Assembly (NCBI GenBank): GCA_031428675.1
Contig: JANOYC010000036.1
Location: 1 to 25,166 of the forward strand
Direction: 5' to 3'
From: JANOYC01 sp031428675
GTDB lineage: Bacteria > Actinomycetota > Actinomycetes > Actinomycetales > Microbacteriaceae
Length of the DNA: 25,166 nucleotides
The translations under genes were made by a program, and so were the position numbers. Below, in pieces: positions 5,974-14,345 of the stretch (positions are counted from its first letter, which is position 1; each line of letters opens with the position of its first letter). The notes under the pieces are model-generated. The model had not been told where the DNA came from and made no database searches. It saw nothing but the letters and a program-made list of their open reading frames with translations.

Positions 5974-8433
5974 ATGGATGAGCCCTCTCCCGCGGAACGC
6001 TTCGCGGCGTCGAAAGCCCGCCGCGCGCATCCGGTCGTCGCGTCTTTCCGCGCCACCCTCCGATTCGACCTCGATCCGTTCCAACGTGCCGCCTGCGAGG
6101 CACTTGAAGCGGGCAGCAGCGTGCTCGTCGCCGCCCCGACCGGCGCAGGCAAGACGATCGTCGCCGAGTTCGCGGTGTTCCAGGCGATGCAGTCGCGCGC
6201 CGACAAGGTCTTCTACACCGCGCCGATGAAGGCGCTCAGCAACCAGAAGTTCCACGAGTTCGTGAATCAGTACGGTGCGGATGCCGTCGGCCTGCTCACC
6301 GGGGACACCAACATCAATTCCGGGGCCCGCATCGTCGTCATGACGACCGAGGTGCTCCGCAACATGCTGTATGCCGACTCCGACCTCCTGAAAAACCTCG
6401 CCTACGTCGTGATGGACGAGGTGCACTACCTCGCCGACCGTTTCCGAGGCGCGGTGTGGGAGGAGGTCATTATTCACCTCCCGCGAGACGTCAAGCTCGT
6501 GTCCCTGAGCGCCACGGTCTCCAACGCGGAGGAGTTCGGCGACTGGTTGCAAGCTGTCCGCGGCGACACGGAAGTTATCGTCTCCGAGGAACGCCCGGTG
6601 CCGCTCGACCAGCATGTGCTCGTGCGCGGCAAGCTGCTCGACCTCTTTGATTCGACCGGCCTGGCGGCAACGAACCGCGTGAACCCCGAACTCGTCCGAC
6701 TAGCCGGCTCCGGCGCAAGCGCAGGCGCCGGCGCAGGCGCACAGCACCATACCGGTCGCAAGGGCAGCTCTCGAGGTCGTCGCTACGATCGCGGATTCCA
6801 GGACAACGCGCGCATCGACCGCCCCGAGGTGATCGAACTTCTCGGGAGCAAGAACCTGTTGCCGGCGATCTTTTTCATCTTCAGCCGCGTCGGCTGCGAC
6901 TCCGCCGTGCGGCAAGTGCTCCGCGCCGGCATTAACCTGAACGACGCCACTGAGCGCAAAGAAATACGCGAGATTGTGGATGCCCGCTGCCGCACTCTGC
7001 TCGACGAGGACCTGGCGGTGCTCGGCTATTGGGAATGGCTCGAGGGTCTCGAACGCGGCGTCGCTGCGCACCACGCAGGCATGCTCCCGGCGTTCAAGGA
7101 AGTCGTTGAGGAACTGTTCCAGCGCAAGCTGGTGAAGGGGGTGTTCGCAACCGAGACGCTCGCTCTAGGCATCAATATGCCAGCCCGAACGGTGGTGCTG
7201 GAGAAGCTGGAAAAGTTCAACGGCGAAGCCCGCGTGCCAATAACCCCTGGGGAATATACCCAACTGACCGGACGCGCGGGGCGACGGGGAATCGACGTCG
7301 AGGGGCACTCGGTCATCCAGTGGGCGGGCGGGCTCGACCCGCAGAACGTGGCGTCGCTCGCATCCCGTCGCACCTACCCGCTCAATTCGAGCTTCGCCCC
7401 GACCTACAACATGGCGGTCAACCTCATCGAACAGTTCGGGCGCGAACGCACCCGCGACATTCTCGAATCGTCGTTCGCCCAGTTTCAGGCCGACCGCGCG
7501 GTCGTCGACTTGGCCCGAAAGGTGCGTCAGCAAGAGGAATCCCTGGCCGGTTATGCCGAAGCGATGACCTGCCATCTTGGCGACTACACCGAGTATTCGG
7601 GCATCCGCAGGGAGATCACCGACCTCGAGCGAAAGGGCGCTGCCCGCGCCGACACCCAGAGTCGCGCCGAGCGGGATCGTCGTCAACGCCGGCTCACTGA
7701 TTTGCGCACTCGAATGAAGCAACACGCGTGTCACTCCTGCGCAGAACGCGAGCAGCACGCGCGCTGGGCTGAACGTTGGTGGCGCATGAAGAGGCAGACG
7801 GATGAGCTGACCCGCCAGATCAGATCCCGCACGGGCGCGGTCGCCCGGGTTTTCGATCACGTCACCGATGTGCTCATCACCCTCGAGTACCTCGTCGAGC
7901 TTCCCGAGAAGCCCGGACAACTGACGCTCAGCCCCACTGGTCGCTCCCTGCGGCGTATCTATGGTGAACGAGACCTGCTCGTTGCCGAGAGCCTCCGGCG
8001 CGGTCTGTGGAATTCCCTCGACGCGCCGGCCCTCGCGGCAATGGCGAGCGCCCTCGTGTTCGAGCCGCGCCGCGACGAGGGGCAGACCGACGAGCGCAAC
8101 CTGCCGCGCGGACCGTTTCTGCAGGCGTTCGATGCCACCACCACGCTGTGGGCGCAGCTCGACGACCTCGAGCGCGACAACAAACTCGCCGGCAGTCAAC
8201 CTCTCGCGACCGGTCTCACCCTGGCGATGTACAAATGGGCGAAGGGCGCAAGCCTCAACGCCGTGTTGAAGGATGCCGACCTCGCGGCCGGCGACTTCGT
8301 GCGTTGGACGAAGCAGACCATCGACCTGCTCGACCAACTATCGGTGGTCGCCGACGCTCCGGTCGGGTCCACCGCCCGCCGGGCGCTCGACGCCATCCGG
8401 CGCGGGGTCGTTGCCTACAGTTCCGTTGCGTAG
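5974..8433 (+). CDS. helY: DEVH-box RNA helicase of the HelY/Ski2-like family
   Basis: An 819-residue superfamily 2 helicase, probably acting on structured RNA in turnover or ribosome maturation by analogy with Ski2/Mtr4. Motifs seen: Q-region FDLDPFQRAACEAL; Walker A APTGAGKT (Lys60); DEVH at 148-151; SLSATVSN (motif III); FATETLALGINMPART; and QLTGRAGRRG (430-439, motif VI). The C-terminal 300 residues match the DSHCT region (DVLITLEYLVEL, GRSLRRIYGERDLLVAESLRRGLW). A Gly/Ala stretch followed by a basic patch (about 244-270) forms a flexible insertion before the second RecA domain. ATG 5974 is chosen because family similarity starts near residue 15 and the frame upstream runs through the palindrome. 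A TAGGCT 7 nt before the ATG could be a leaderless -10 box. Confidence 0.93.
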   Translation: MDEPSPAERFAASKARRAHPVVASFRATLRFDLDPFQRAACEALEAGSSVLVAAPTGAGKTIVAEFAVFQAMQSRADKVFYTAPMKALSNQKFHEFVNQYGADAVGLLTGDTNINSGARIVVMTTEVLRNMLYADSDLLKNLAYVVMDEVHYLADRFRGAVWEEVIIHLPRDVKLVSLSATVSNAEEFGDWLQAVRGDTEVIVSEERPVPLDQHVLVRGKLLDLFDSTGLAATNRVNPELVRLAGSGASAGAGAGAQHHTGRKGSSRGRRYDRGFQDNARIDRPEVIELLGSKNLLPAIFFIFSRVGCDSAVRQVLRAGINLNDATERKEIREIVDARCRTLLDEDLAVLGYWEWLEGLERGVAAHHAGMLPAFKEVVEELFQRKLVKGVFATETLALGINMPARTVVLEKLEKFNGEARVPITPGEYTQLTGRAGRRGIDVEGHSVIQWAGGLDPQNVASLASRRTYPLNSSFAPTYNMAVNLIEQFGRERTRDILESSFAQFQADRAVVDLARKVRQQEESLAGYAEAMTCHLGDYTEYSGIRREITDLERKGAARADTQSRAERDRRQRRLTDLRTRMKQHACHSCAEREQHARWAERWWRMKRQTDELTRQIRSRTGAVARVFDHVTDVLITLEYLVELPEKPGQLTLSPTGRSLRRIYGERDLLVAESLRRGLWNSLDAPALAAMASALVFEPRRDEGQTDERNLPRGPFLQAFDATTTLWAQLDDLERDNKLAGSQPLATGLTLAMYKWAKGASLNAVLKDADLAAGDFVRWTKQTIDLLDQLSVVADAPVGSTARRALDAIRRGVVAYSSVA

Positions 8434-8442
8434 GATCAACGG

Positions 8443-10014
8443 GTGAATTCACCAACCGACCGGTCATTGCGACCGCCGGGTGAGGCACGCAAACCGCTGT
8501 GGATTGCGATCATTCTTGCCGCGGCATCCGGACCGGTGTTGGATGCCGCGTTCCCCGGCCTCGGCTGGTGGCCATTCATCTTTCCCGGCATCGCCCTCGC
8601 GCTGCTGTCACTCGTCGGGCGCACGGTCGCGCAGGGGTTTCTCCTCGGCTTCATTTCAGGACTGGCGTTCTACTTCACGCACATCGCCTGGGCATCCCTC
8701 TTTCTCGGCCTCCTTCCCATGCTCGCGCTGTCGGTGTTGGAGTCGCTGTTCTGGGGTGTTGGAGGGTCGCTCATCGCGCTCGCCTACCGCGTTATTCCGG
8801 TGGTCTGGCCAACGCGCGTCGCTCGGCTCGGACTCGTTCCGATCGTGATCGCATCGGTGTGGGTTATGCGCGAAGCAACGATGAGCGTGTGGCCGTACGG
8901 TGGCTTCGCGTGGGGCCGCGTAGCGCTGTCCCAGTCGGAGAGCCCCGTCGGAGCCCTGTTTTCGTGGCTCGGAGTCTCAGGAGTGTCCTTCGTCATGGTC
9001 GCCGTCGTCGCGGTGGCGATCGAAGCTGTTCGAGCCTCGGATGTTCCCCGGTTCGCTCGCGCCATCGTGCCGGTGGCCGCGGCGACGCTTGCTTTGCTCG
9101 TACCCGCGTTTCCCGTCATCGCGTCGGGTGAGCTCACGGTTGCGGCGGTGCAGGGCAACGGTGCGGCCGGCTATTTCGATGAACGGGAGCGCGGCGATCT
9201 GTTGCAAGCGCAACTCGACGCGACTCGTCCTGTCTACGGAGACGATGTCGACGTGGTCATTTGGCCAGAGGGCGCGAGCGACCTCGACCCGCTGCGCGAC
9301 GACTACGCCGCGACAGTCTTCGATTCGGTGAGCGAACGCGCGGGAGCTCCGTTGGTCGGCGGGGCGATCACACAGCGCGGTGAGCGATTGTTCAATACCT
9401 CTCTGCTCTGGCGGGAGGGAGTGGGGGCCGTCGATCTTTACGACAAACAGCATCCCGTGCCGTTCGGGGAATACGTGCCGGATCGCGAATTCTGGGAGCC
9501 GTTCGCGCCCGATCTGATCGGTCTCATTCAGCGCGAATACACGCCGGGAACGACCGATCTCGTCTTCGATCTCGGACCGGCCATCGCGGGAATCAACATC
9601 TGCTTCGACATCGCCGATGACCGCATCCTCGTCGACTCGGTGAAGCAAGGCGCCCAGCTCATCATCGCGCAGACGAACAACGCCGACTTCGGCAGAACGG
9701 ATGAGAGCGCACAACAGCTTGCGATCGCTCGCGTGCGCGCGCTCGAACTCGGTCGGTCGGTCGTCAACATCTCCACCGTCGGAACCAGCGCGATCGTCTC
9801 GCCGCGCGGCGAGACCGTGGCTCAATTGCCCACGTTCACTCCCGGGGCCATGATCGAGGTGGTCGAGACGAGCGACACGGTTACGCCGGCGGTGATTGTC
9901 GGCGGGCCCCTCGCGACGGCGTTGTCGGTGTTCGGGATCACGACGATCGCCCTCGCGGCGCTGCTGGTTGATCGCCAGCGCACCTCGCCAGCCCGCGCGG
10001 TGCGCCGTGGCTGA
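8443..10014 (+). CDS. lnt: Apolipoprotein N-acyltransferase
   Basis: A 523-residue membrane enzyme that adds the third acyl chain to the N-terminal Cys of lipoproteins. About six to seven membrane helices occupy residues 15-225 and one closes the protein at about 485-508. Between them lies a nitrilase-type domain starting at TVAAVQGNG. The catalytic triad is visible: Glu276 in WPEGAS, Lys335 in YDKQHPVPFGEYVP and Cys387 in INICFD. The GTG start follows helY by 9 nt and the stop overlaps ppm1 by 8 nt. In Mycobacterium tuberculosis this domain is fused to the mannosyltransferase as one Ppm1 protein; here they are two genes, as in several other actinobacteria. The FKBP lipoprotein of this window is a possible substrate (inference). 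Confidence 0.94.
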   Translation: MNSPTDRSLRPPGEARKPLWIAIILAAASGPVLDAAFPGLGWWPFIFPGIALALLSLVGRTVAQGFLLGFISGLAFYFTHIAWASLFLGLLPMLALSVLESLFWGVGGSLIALAYRVIPVVWPTRVARLGLVPIVIASVWVMREATMSVWPYGGFAWGRVALSQSESPVGALFSWLGVSGVSFVMVAVVAVAIEAVRASDVPRFARAIVPVAAATLALLVPAFPVIASGELTVAAVQGNGAAGYFDERERGDLLQAQLDATRPVYGDDVDVVIWPEGASDLDPLRDDYAATVFDSVSERAGAPLVGGAITQRGERLFNTSLLWREGVGAVDLYDKQHPVPFGEYVPDREFWEPFAPDLIGLIQREYTPGTTDLVFDLGPAIAGINICFDIADDRILVDSVKQGAQLIIAQTNNADFGRTDESAQQLAIARVRALELGRSVVNISTVGTSAIVSPRGETVAQLPTFTPGAMIEVVETSDTVTPAVIVGGPLATALSVFGITTIALAALLVDRQRTSPARAVRRG

Positions 10015-10714
10015 CACCCTCGTCATTATCCCGACGTACAACGAGATCGACAGTCTGGAGGCGATCGTTGGCCGCGTGCGCCAGTCGCTCCCACACGCCG
10101 ACGTTCTCGTCGTTGATGACAACTCTCCGGACGGCACTGCGGCCCTCGCTGGGCGCCTCGCGGCGGCGGACCCCGGTATCCGCGTGCTCCACCGCCCCAC
10201 CAAGCGTGGCCTCGGTGCTGCCTATCTCGCGGGGTTCGCCGACGCGCTCGGCAACGGCTACGACTACGTGGTGGAGATCGACGCCGACGGCTCCCACGAT
10301 CCCGCAGATCTGCCCGCCATGCTCAACCTCGCCGCCGCGGGCGCCGACCTCGTCATAGGTTCACGCTGGGTCGGCGGGGGAGCGGTGCGCAATTGGCCGT
10401 GGATTCGCCGCGCAGTGTCCCGCTGCGGCAACTGGTACGCCAAACGCGCTCTACGGTCAGCGGTCGACGATCTCACCGCCGGGTTCCGGGTGTTCCGCAC
10501 CGGCGCGCTACGCCTCATCGACTTGAGCAATGTGTCAAGCCAGGGCTATTGCTTCCAGGTGGAAATCGCTTGGCGACTGGAGCGGGCAGGCGGGGTGATT
10601 GTCGAGCATCCAATCACGTTCGTCGAACGGGCGAGCGGTCGATCGAAGATGCATTTCGGCATCGTCGTCGAGGCGCTCGCCCGTGTGACGTGGTGGGGAA
10701 TCAGCCGTCGCTAA
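10007..10714 (+). CDS. ppm1: Polyprenol monophosphomannose synthase
   Basis: A 235-residue GT2-family glycosyltransferase. It moves mannose from GDP-mannose to polyprenyl phosphate, giving the donor for lipoglycan and protein mannosylation. Seen: LVIIPTYNEIDSLEAIV at the N-terminus, VLVVDDNSPDGT, the nucleotide/metal-binding YVVEIDADGSHDP (DxD), GSRWVGGGAVRNWPWIRRAVSR and a late FVERASGRSKMHF block. No membrane segment is seen, consistent with the split two-gene form in which Lnt provides the anchor. The start is GTG 10007 (MADTLVIIPTYNE) within the last codons of lnt, an 8-nt overlap. It runs towards rbpA with only 15 nt between the stops. Confidence 0.93.
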   Translation: MADTLVIIPTYNEIDSLEAIVGRVRQSLPHADVLVVDDNSPDGTAALAGRLAAADPGIRVLHRPTKRGLGAAYLAGFADALGNGYDYVVEIDADGSHDPADLPAMLNLAAAGADLVIGSRWVGGGAVRNWPWIRRAVSRCGNWYAKRALRSAVDDLTAGFRVFRTGALRLIDLSNVSSQGYCFQVEIAWRLERAGGVIVEHPITFVERASGRSKMHFGIVVEALARVTWWGISRR

Positions 10715-10726
10715 TCGCCGACGGTT
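10703..10726. terminator. Shared hairpin between ppm1 and rbpA
   Basis: AGCCGTCG at 10703-10710 pairs with CGACGGTT at 10719-10726 (8 bp with one G-T pair) around an 8-nt loop that contains the ppm1 stop codon. The two genes converge here with 15 nt between stops, so a bidirectional terminator is plausible. There is no T tract. Confidence 0.45.
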
Positions 10727-10729
10727 CGG

Positions 10730-11095
10730 TTACGCGCCAATCTTGTGCTGCCCGCGACGCGCGCGCAGGTAGGTGAGGCGCTCTTCGAGGAGCTCTTCAA
10801 GCTCTTCGCGCGAGCGCCGCTCGAGAAGCATGTCCCAGTGCGTGCGTGCGACCTTCGCTTCGGGTGCATCGGACTCGACGGGTGCGCCGTCGCTGTCGAG
10901 CAGCACGCCCTCCTGGCCGGATTTCGGCGATTCCCACAGTTGAGGAACCTCGGCGTCGGCGGCGAACGTCACTTCAAACGTCGTTCCGTCTGCCGTTCGA
11001 TACACACTCTTCTTACGCGGAGAAAATTCGACGCCCACTTCGCTCTGTAAGCTCTGCGTTCCCAGTCTCATTCCCCGCAAACTACGGTCCGCCAT
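10730..11095 (-). CDS. rbpA: RNA polymerase-binding protein RbpA
   Basis: A 121-residue actinobacterial transcription factor that binds RNA polymerase and the principal sigma factor and stabilises open complexes. Seen in order: MADRSLRGMRLGTQSL (N-terminal tail), the core beta-barrel (VEFSPRKKSVYRTADGTTFEVTFAADAEVPQLWESPKSG) and the C-terminal sigma-interacting helix region with ARTHWDMLLERRSREELEELLEERL. The core lacks the zinc-ligand cysteines found in some RbpA proteins, a known variation. A strong Shine-Dalgarno (GAAGGAGG) lies 7-8 nt before the ATG. The ppm1-rbpA convergent arrangement is also seen in M. tuberculosis (Rv2051c/Rv2050). A SigR-like promoter lies upstream. Confidence 0.96.
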   Translation of the reverse strand: MADRSLRGMRLGTQSLQSEVGVEFSPRKKSVYRTADGTTFEVTFAADAEVPQLWESPKSGQEGVLLDSDGAPVESDAPEAKVARTHWDMLLERRSREELEELLEERLTYLRARRGQHKIGA

Positions 11096-11129
11096 TGTGT
11101 GGCCTCCTTCAACTCGCGATGACTACCAA

Positions 11130-11162
11130 GTTATAAACCCGCTGGCTGAGTGAATCCTTCCC
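11130..11162 (-). promoter_or_regulatory. SigR-like promoter of rbpA with overlapping -10 box
   Basis: On the minus strand GGGAAG (11162-11157) is followed by exactly 18 nt and then GTT (11138-11136), matching the SigR/SigH consensus GGAAT-N18-GTT. TATAAC (11135-11130) directly after it could serve as a housekeeping -10 box. The rbpA start is 34 nt further on. In Streptomyces coelicolor rbpA is a known SigR target, which supports the reading; it is inferred from the motif only. A 10-bp direct repeat TTCCCAGTCC (11173-11182 and 11184-11193) lies just upstream. Confidence 0.5.
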
Positions 11163-11198
11163 GCTAGGGCGGTTCCCAGTCCTTTCCCAGTCCGGCGG

Positions 11199-11990
11199 CT
11201 ACCCGAAGCGCGCCGTCACCACGCGGAGGGCCAGGTCGACCCGATCGGTCACGATCCCGTCGACGCCCACGTCGAACAGCCGCGACATCGTGACCGGATC
11301 GTTCACCGTCCACACGTGCACTTCGATTCCCAGTGCATGCACGGTGTCGAGCATGAGCGGCGACAGCGTGCTCAGGCCGAGCGCTCTCGTGGGAATCTGC
11401 ACGGCATCCAGCCCGCGCAGCGCCCATGCAATGCCAGCGGGCCAGCCGAGTCGAGCGGCAACGAGAGCGGTAGCGAAACGACGAGCGGATGCCGATGTCG
11501 CGACCCCGGGAAGCTCGCGCACCGCCCGGCGACGGCGTCGCTCGCTGAACGACGTGACGAGCACACGATCGGTAGCTCCAGTCGCGAGAATCGCAGCCAC
11601 GGTGGGGGCAACGGCGTCTTCTGACTTGATGTCGACGTTGAACCGAGTGCCGGGAAACGCTCGCAATGCCGCCTCAAGGGTTGGCACCGCTTGTTCGTAA
11701 CCGAGATCGAGGCTCGCGAGTTCATCGCTCGTGAGGTTCCGGATGCGGCGCTCGGTGGGGGCATCCGTCGTTCGTGCCGAACCGCTCGGCATTGGCACGT
11801 CCTCCGCGAGTTCCGCGTCGTGGTGAATCATCGCGACACCGTCGCTGCTCGCGCGCACGTCGGTCTCCACATACGTCGACCCCGCAGCGATCGCTCGCGC
11901 GAACGCGAGCAGGCTGTTCTCTGGCGCGTCAAGGGTGAGACCGCGATGCGCGAGCACGCGCGGTCGCGCGGGAGAAAAGTAGGGCTTCAT
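11199..11990 (-). CDS. Glycerophosphodiester phosphodiesterase family protein
   Basis: A 263-residue GDPD-type TIM-barrel protein that splits glycerophosphodiesters into glycerol 3-phosphate and an alcohol. Catalytic and metal-binding elements are present: AHRG at the N-terminus, PENSLLAF, ETDVRASSDGVAMIHHD (Glu-x-Asp and His-Asp), FNVDIK and the C-terminal VHVWTVND plus GVDGIVTDRVDLA. There is no signal peptide, so it is probably cytosolic. ATG 11990 is preceded by a GAGGG site. It is the last gene of a minus-strand set, 7 nt after the SPFH gene, so co-transcription is likely. With glpK elsewhere in the window it could feed glycerol-phosphate metabolism, but they are not in one operon. Confidence 0.9.
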   Translation of the reverse strand: MKPYFSPARPRVLAHRGLTLDAPENSLLAFARAIAAGSTYVETDVRASSDGVAMIHHDAELAEDVPMPSGSARTTDAPTERRIRNLTSDELASLDLGYEQAVPTLEAALRAFPGTRFNVDIKSEDAVAPTVAAILATGATDRVLVTSFSERRRRRAVRELPGVATSASARRFATALVAARLGWPAGIAWALRGLDAVQIPTRALGLSTLSPLMLDTVHALGIEVHVWTVNDPVTMSRLFDVGVDGIVTDRVDLALRVVTARFG

Positions 11991-11997
11991 GCCCTCG

Positions 11998-12936
11998 CTA
12001 GCGCGACTCGCCTCGCTCGGTGGCGTCGGCCGCACCACCAGCGCCGGGCAGGAAGCCCTTGCCGATGGCTTTGAGCGCGTCGCTGAACTCGCTCGGCACG
12101 ATCCACAATTTGTTCGATTCGCCCTGCGCGATCTTCGGCAGCGTCTGGAGGTATTGGTAGGCGAGCAGCTTGGGGTCGGGGTCGCCCTCATGAATCGCGC
12201 GAAATACAGTCGTGATCGCCTCGGCCTCGCCGTTTGCGCGGAGCACCGCCGCTTGCGCGGCGCCTTCTGCCTCAAGAATGCTGGCTTGTCGTTTTCCCTC
12301 AGCCTGCAGAATGGCCGCCTGCTTCGTTCCCTCCGCGGTGAGGATTTGCGCGCGGCGATCACGCTCGGCACGCATCTGCTTCTCCATCGAATCCTGGATG
12401 GACAGCGGCGGATCGATCGCCTTGAGTTCGACCCGCCCGACGCGGATGCCCCACTTGCCGGTTGCCTCGTCGAGCACGATCCGCAGTTGGCTGTTGATGT
12501 TGTCGCGGCTCGTGAGTGCCTCTTCGAGATTCAGCCCACCGACCACGTTGCGCAACGTCGTGGTTGTTAGTTGCTCGACCGCCCCGAGGTAGTTCGCGAT
12601 CTCGTAGGTGGCTGCACGCGCATCCGTCACTTGGAAATACACGACCGTGTCGATGGAAACGACGAGGTTGTCTTCGGTGATCACCGGTTGCGGAGGGAAC
12701 GACACGACTTGCTCGCGCATGTCGATGAGAGGCCGCATCCGGTCGATGAACGGCACGAGGATGTTGAGACCGGGCATGAGCGTCTTGTGATACTTGCCGA
12801 GCCGTTCCACGACGCCCGCGGTCGCCTGCGGCACGATTCGGATGGCCCTCGCGAGAACCACGAGCACGAAAACTCCAACGACGACAAGCAAGGCGATCAC
12901 AAACAATTGCCCCACGAACTCGGTGATACTGATCAT
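11998..12936 (-). CDS. SPFH/Band 7 (stomatin-like) membrane protein
   Basis: A 312-residue protein of the QmcA/stomatin type. One N-terminal membrane helix (about residues 8-30) is followed by the SPFH domain (about 33-195: RIVPQATAGVVERLGKYHK, MPGLNILVPFIDRM, VYFQVTDARAATYEIANY, LRNVVGGLNLEEALTSRD) and a helical region with three AEG-containing repeats (AEGTKQAAILQ, AEGKRQASILE, AEGAAQAAVLR), which build the coiled coil. Such proteins form large membrane rings or microdomains and often stabilise or control proteases. Its start overlaps the stop of the NfeD gene by 4 nt (ATGA), the usual NfeD-SPFH pairing. A good ribosome-binding site, AGGAAAGGA, precedes the ATG. Confidence 0.93.
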   Translation of the reverse strand: MISITEFVGQLFVIALLVVVGVFVLVVLARAIRIVPQATAGVVERLGKYHKTLMPGLNILVPFIDRMRPLIDMREQVVSFPPQPVITEDNLVVSIDTVVYFQVTDARAATYEIANYLGAVEQLTTTTLRNVVGGLNLEEALTSRDNINSQLRIVLDEATGKWGIRVGRVELKAIDPPLSIQDSMEKQMRAERDRRAQILTAEGTKQAAILQAEGKRQASILEAEGAAQAAVLRANGEAEAITTVFRAIHEGDPDPKLLAYQYLQTLPKIAQGESNKLWIVPSEFSDALKAIGKGFLPGAGGAADATERGESR

Positions 12937-13439
12937 GACGCGGTCCTTTCCTGTGGCGCAGTTCGTTCCTCTGGCGCCACGACAGCCGTGGAACCTTCGA
13001 TGGCGATCACTGTCACTCGTTCACCGGCGTCGACCGTGCGGTGGCTCACGGAATCGGCGAGCCTCGCGGTCCACGTTTCGCCGTTGGCGAGTTTGACGAG
13101 ACCTGGCGAGTCGGTGAGGGGCGCAACCACACGCCCGGCGATGCCAAGCAGGGCCGCGACATTGCTCGGGGTGGGATCGGCCCCGTGTTTCATCACCCGG
13201 AGAAGCAGTGGTCGGATGATCAGGATCAGCAAGACCGACAGTACGGCGGCGATGATGATCTGCAACCACCAGGCCCAGCCCAAGAGGTTGGCGGCGAGTC
13301 CGCCAAGGCTACCCACGGCGATCATGAGGAAAGTGAACTCAAGGCTCAGCAATTCGATGATCACAAAGATGAAGATGAAGACGAGCCAGACGATCCACAG
13401 GTATTCAGTCAGATCGACCATCGATGCGTCGCCTCTCAT
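12933..13439 (-). CDS. NfeD family short membrane protein
   Basis: A 168-residue partner of the SPFH protein. Two to three membrane helices (about 12-75: LWIVWLVFIFIFVIIELLSLEF, FLMIAVGSLGGLAANL, WLQIIIAAVLSVLLILII) are followed by an OB-fold domain (about 100-155: AGRVVAPLTDSPGLVKLANG, VDAGERVTVIAIEGSTAVV). This is the short NfeD type without the serine protease domain; it is thought to scaffold the SPFH ring. The start ATG 13439 has GGAGAG upstream; ATG 13421 (MVDLTEYLW) is an alternative, six codons shorter. The gene diverges from the SDR gene over a 68-nt gap. Confidence 0.87.
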   Translation of the reverse strand: MRGDASMVDLTEYLWIVWLVFIFIFVIIELLSLEFTFLMIAVGSLGGLAANLLGWAWWLQIIIAAVLSVLLILIIRPLLLRVMKHGADPTPSNVAALLGIAGRVVAPLTDSPGLVKLANGETWTARLADSVSHRTVDAGERVTVIAIEGSTAVVAPEERTAPQERTAS

Positions 13440-13507
13440 GCGGCTCTCCGTCGAAACTAGCACCTCGCTCAATCCCGCGGCGGTGGGACTTGGTAGTGTC
13501 GGGTGCT

Positions 13508-14272
13508 GTGAACAACCCTCTGACTCCCGGCACACTGTCCGGCAAGCGCGCACTCGTCACCGGATCGTCTCGCGGCATCGGCGCCGACACGGTCAAATAC
13601 TTCGCGGATGCTGGCGCATCCGTGGTCATCAACTACCGCAACAAAGAGGCGCGGGCGCTGAAGCTCGTGACTCAGATCACGGATGCCGGCGGCACGGCGA
13701 TCGCGGTGGGCGCCGACCTGACTGACCCCGCTTCGGTGACCGAAATGTTCGATCGCATCGGCACCGAGTATGGCGGTCTCGACATCCTCGTGATGAATGC
13801 CTCGGGCGGCATGGAGAGCGGCATGGCTGAGGACTACGCCATGAAGCTGAATCGGGATTCGCAAGTGAACCTGCTGACGTCGGCACTGCCGCTCTTGGCG
13901 TATGGCGCTCGAGTCGTTTTCGTCACAAGCCACCAGGCGCACTTCATCCGCACGGTGGAGACGATGCCGGAATACGTACCGGTGGCGCTCAGCAAGCGGG
14001 CGGGAGAGGACGCCCTGCGGGAGATGATCCCCGAGCTTGCCGAGAAGGGCATTGAGTTCGTTGTCGTCTCGGGCGACATGATCGAGGGCACGATCACAGC
14101 GACTCTGCTTGAGCGCGCGAATCCCGGCGCGATCGGCGCCCGCAAGGAAGCCGCCGGCAAGCTCTACAACGTGGGGGAGTTCGCCGCCGAGGTTGCTCTC
14201 GCGGCGGTCGAGCCTGTGCCTGCCAACAACACTCGCTACGTCGGCGACGTCAGCGATTTCGTCGGCGCCTGA
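13508..14272 (+). CDS. SDR-family oxidoreductase with atypical active site
   Basis: A 254-residue Rossmann-fold short-chain dehydrogenase/reductase. The cofactor motif GSSRGIG and ALVTG are intact, GADLTDPAS follows, and NAS replaces the usual NAG. The Ser position is Ser141 (VTSHQAH). The usual Tyr-x-x-x-Lys is not present: Lys163 (LSKRAGE) has Val at the -4 position, while a Tyr lies seven residues before it (Tyr156). I recall related actinobacterial proteins with the same Y..PVA.SK pattern, so this may be a subfamily trait. Substrate unknown. The start GTG 13508 is 8 nt after TAGTGT, so the mRNA may be leaderless; GTG 13496 is an alternative. Confidence 0.85.
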   Translation: MNNPLTPGTLSGKRALVTGSSRGIGADTVKYFADAGASVVINYRNKEARALKLVTQITDAGGTAIAVGADLTDPASVTEMFDRIGTEYGGLDILVMNASGGMESGMAEDYAMKLNRDSQVNLLTSALPLLAYGARVVFVTSHQAHFIRTVETMPEYVPVALSKRAGEDALREMIPELAEKGIEFVVVSGDMIEGTITATLLERANPGAIGARKEAAGKLYNVGEFAAEVALAAVEPVPANNTRYVGDVSDFVGA

Positions 14273-14308
14273 CGGGAATCGGCGGCTCTTCTTACATTCG
14301 CGCTTCTT

Positions 14309-14333
14309 CATACTGGATTACCGGCATACTGGA
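14309..14333 (+). repeat. Direct repeat upstream of the Nudix gene
   Basis: CATACTGGA occurs at 14309-14317 and again at 14325-14333, a 16-bp period, ending 12 nt before the Nudix ATG. It could be a pair of activator or repressor half-sites, or the second CATACT could be a -10 box. Function unproven. Confidence 0.5.
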
Positions 14334-14345
14334 CCACAGACCAAC

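Noticed and set aside
474..10203. Long minus-strand open frames opposite the plus-strand operon (474-1649, 1730-2710, 3595-4764, 7165-8337, 8977-10203)
   Set aside because: They lie antisense to well-recognised genes, and their translations are rich in Arg, His, Asp and Glu without any family pattern. High GC content suppresses stop codons in such frames.
11188..12371. 390-codon version of the phosphodiesterase starting at 12371
   Set aside because: The added 127 residues overlap the SPFH gene in another frame; family similarity starts at MKPYFSPARPRVLAHRG (11990).
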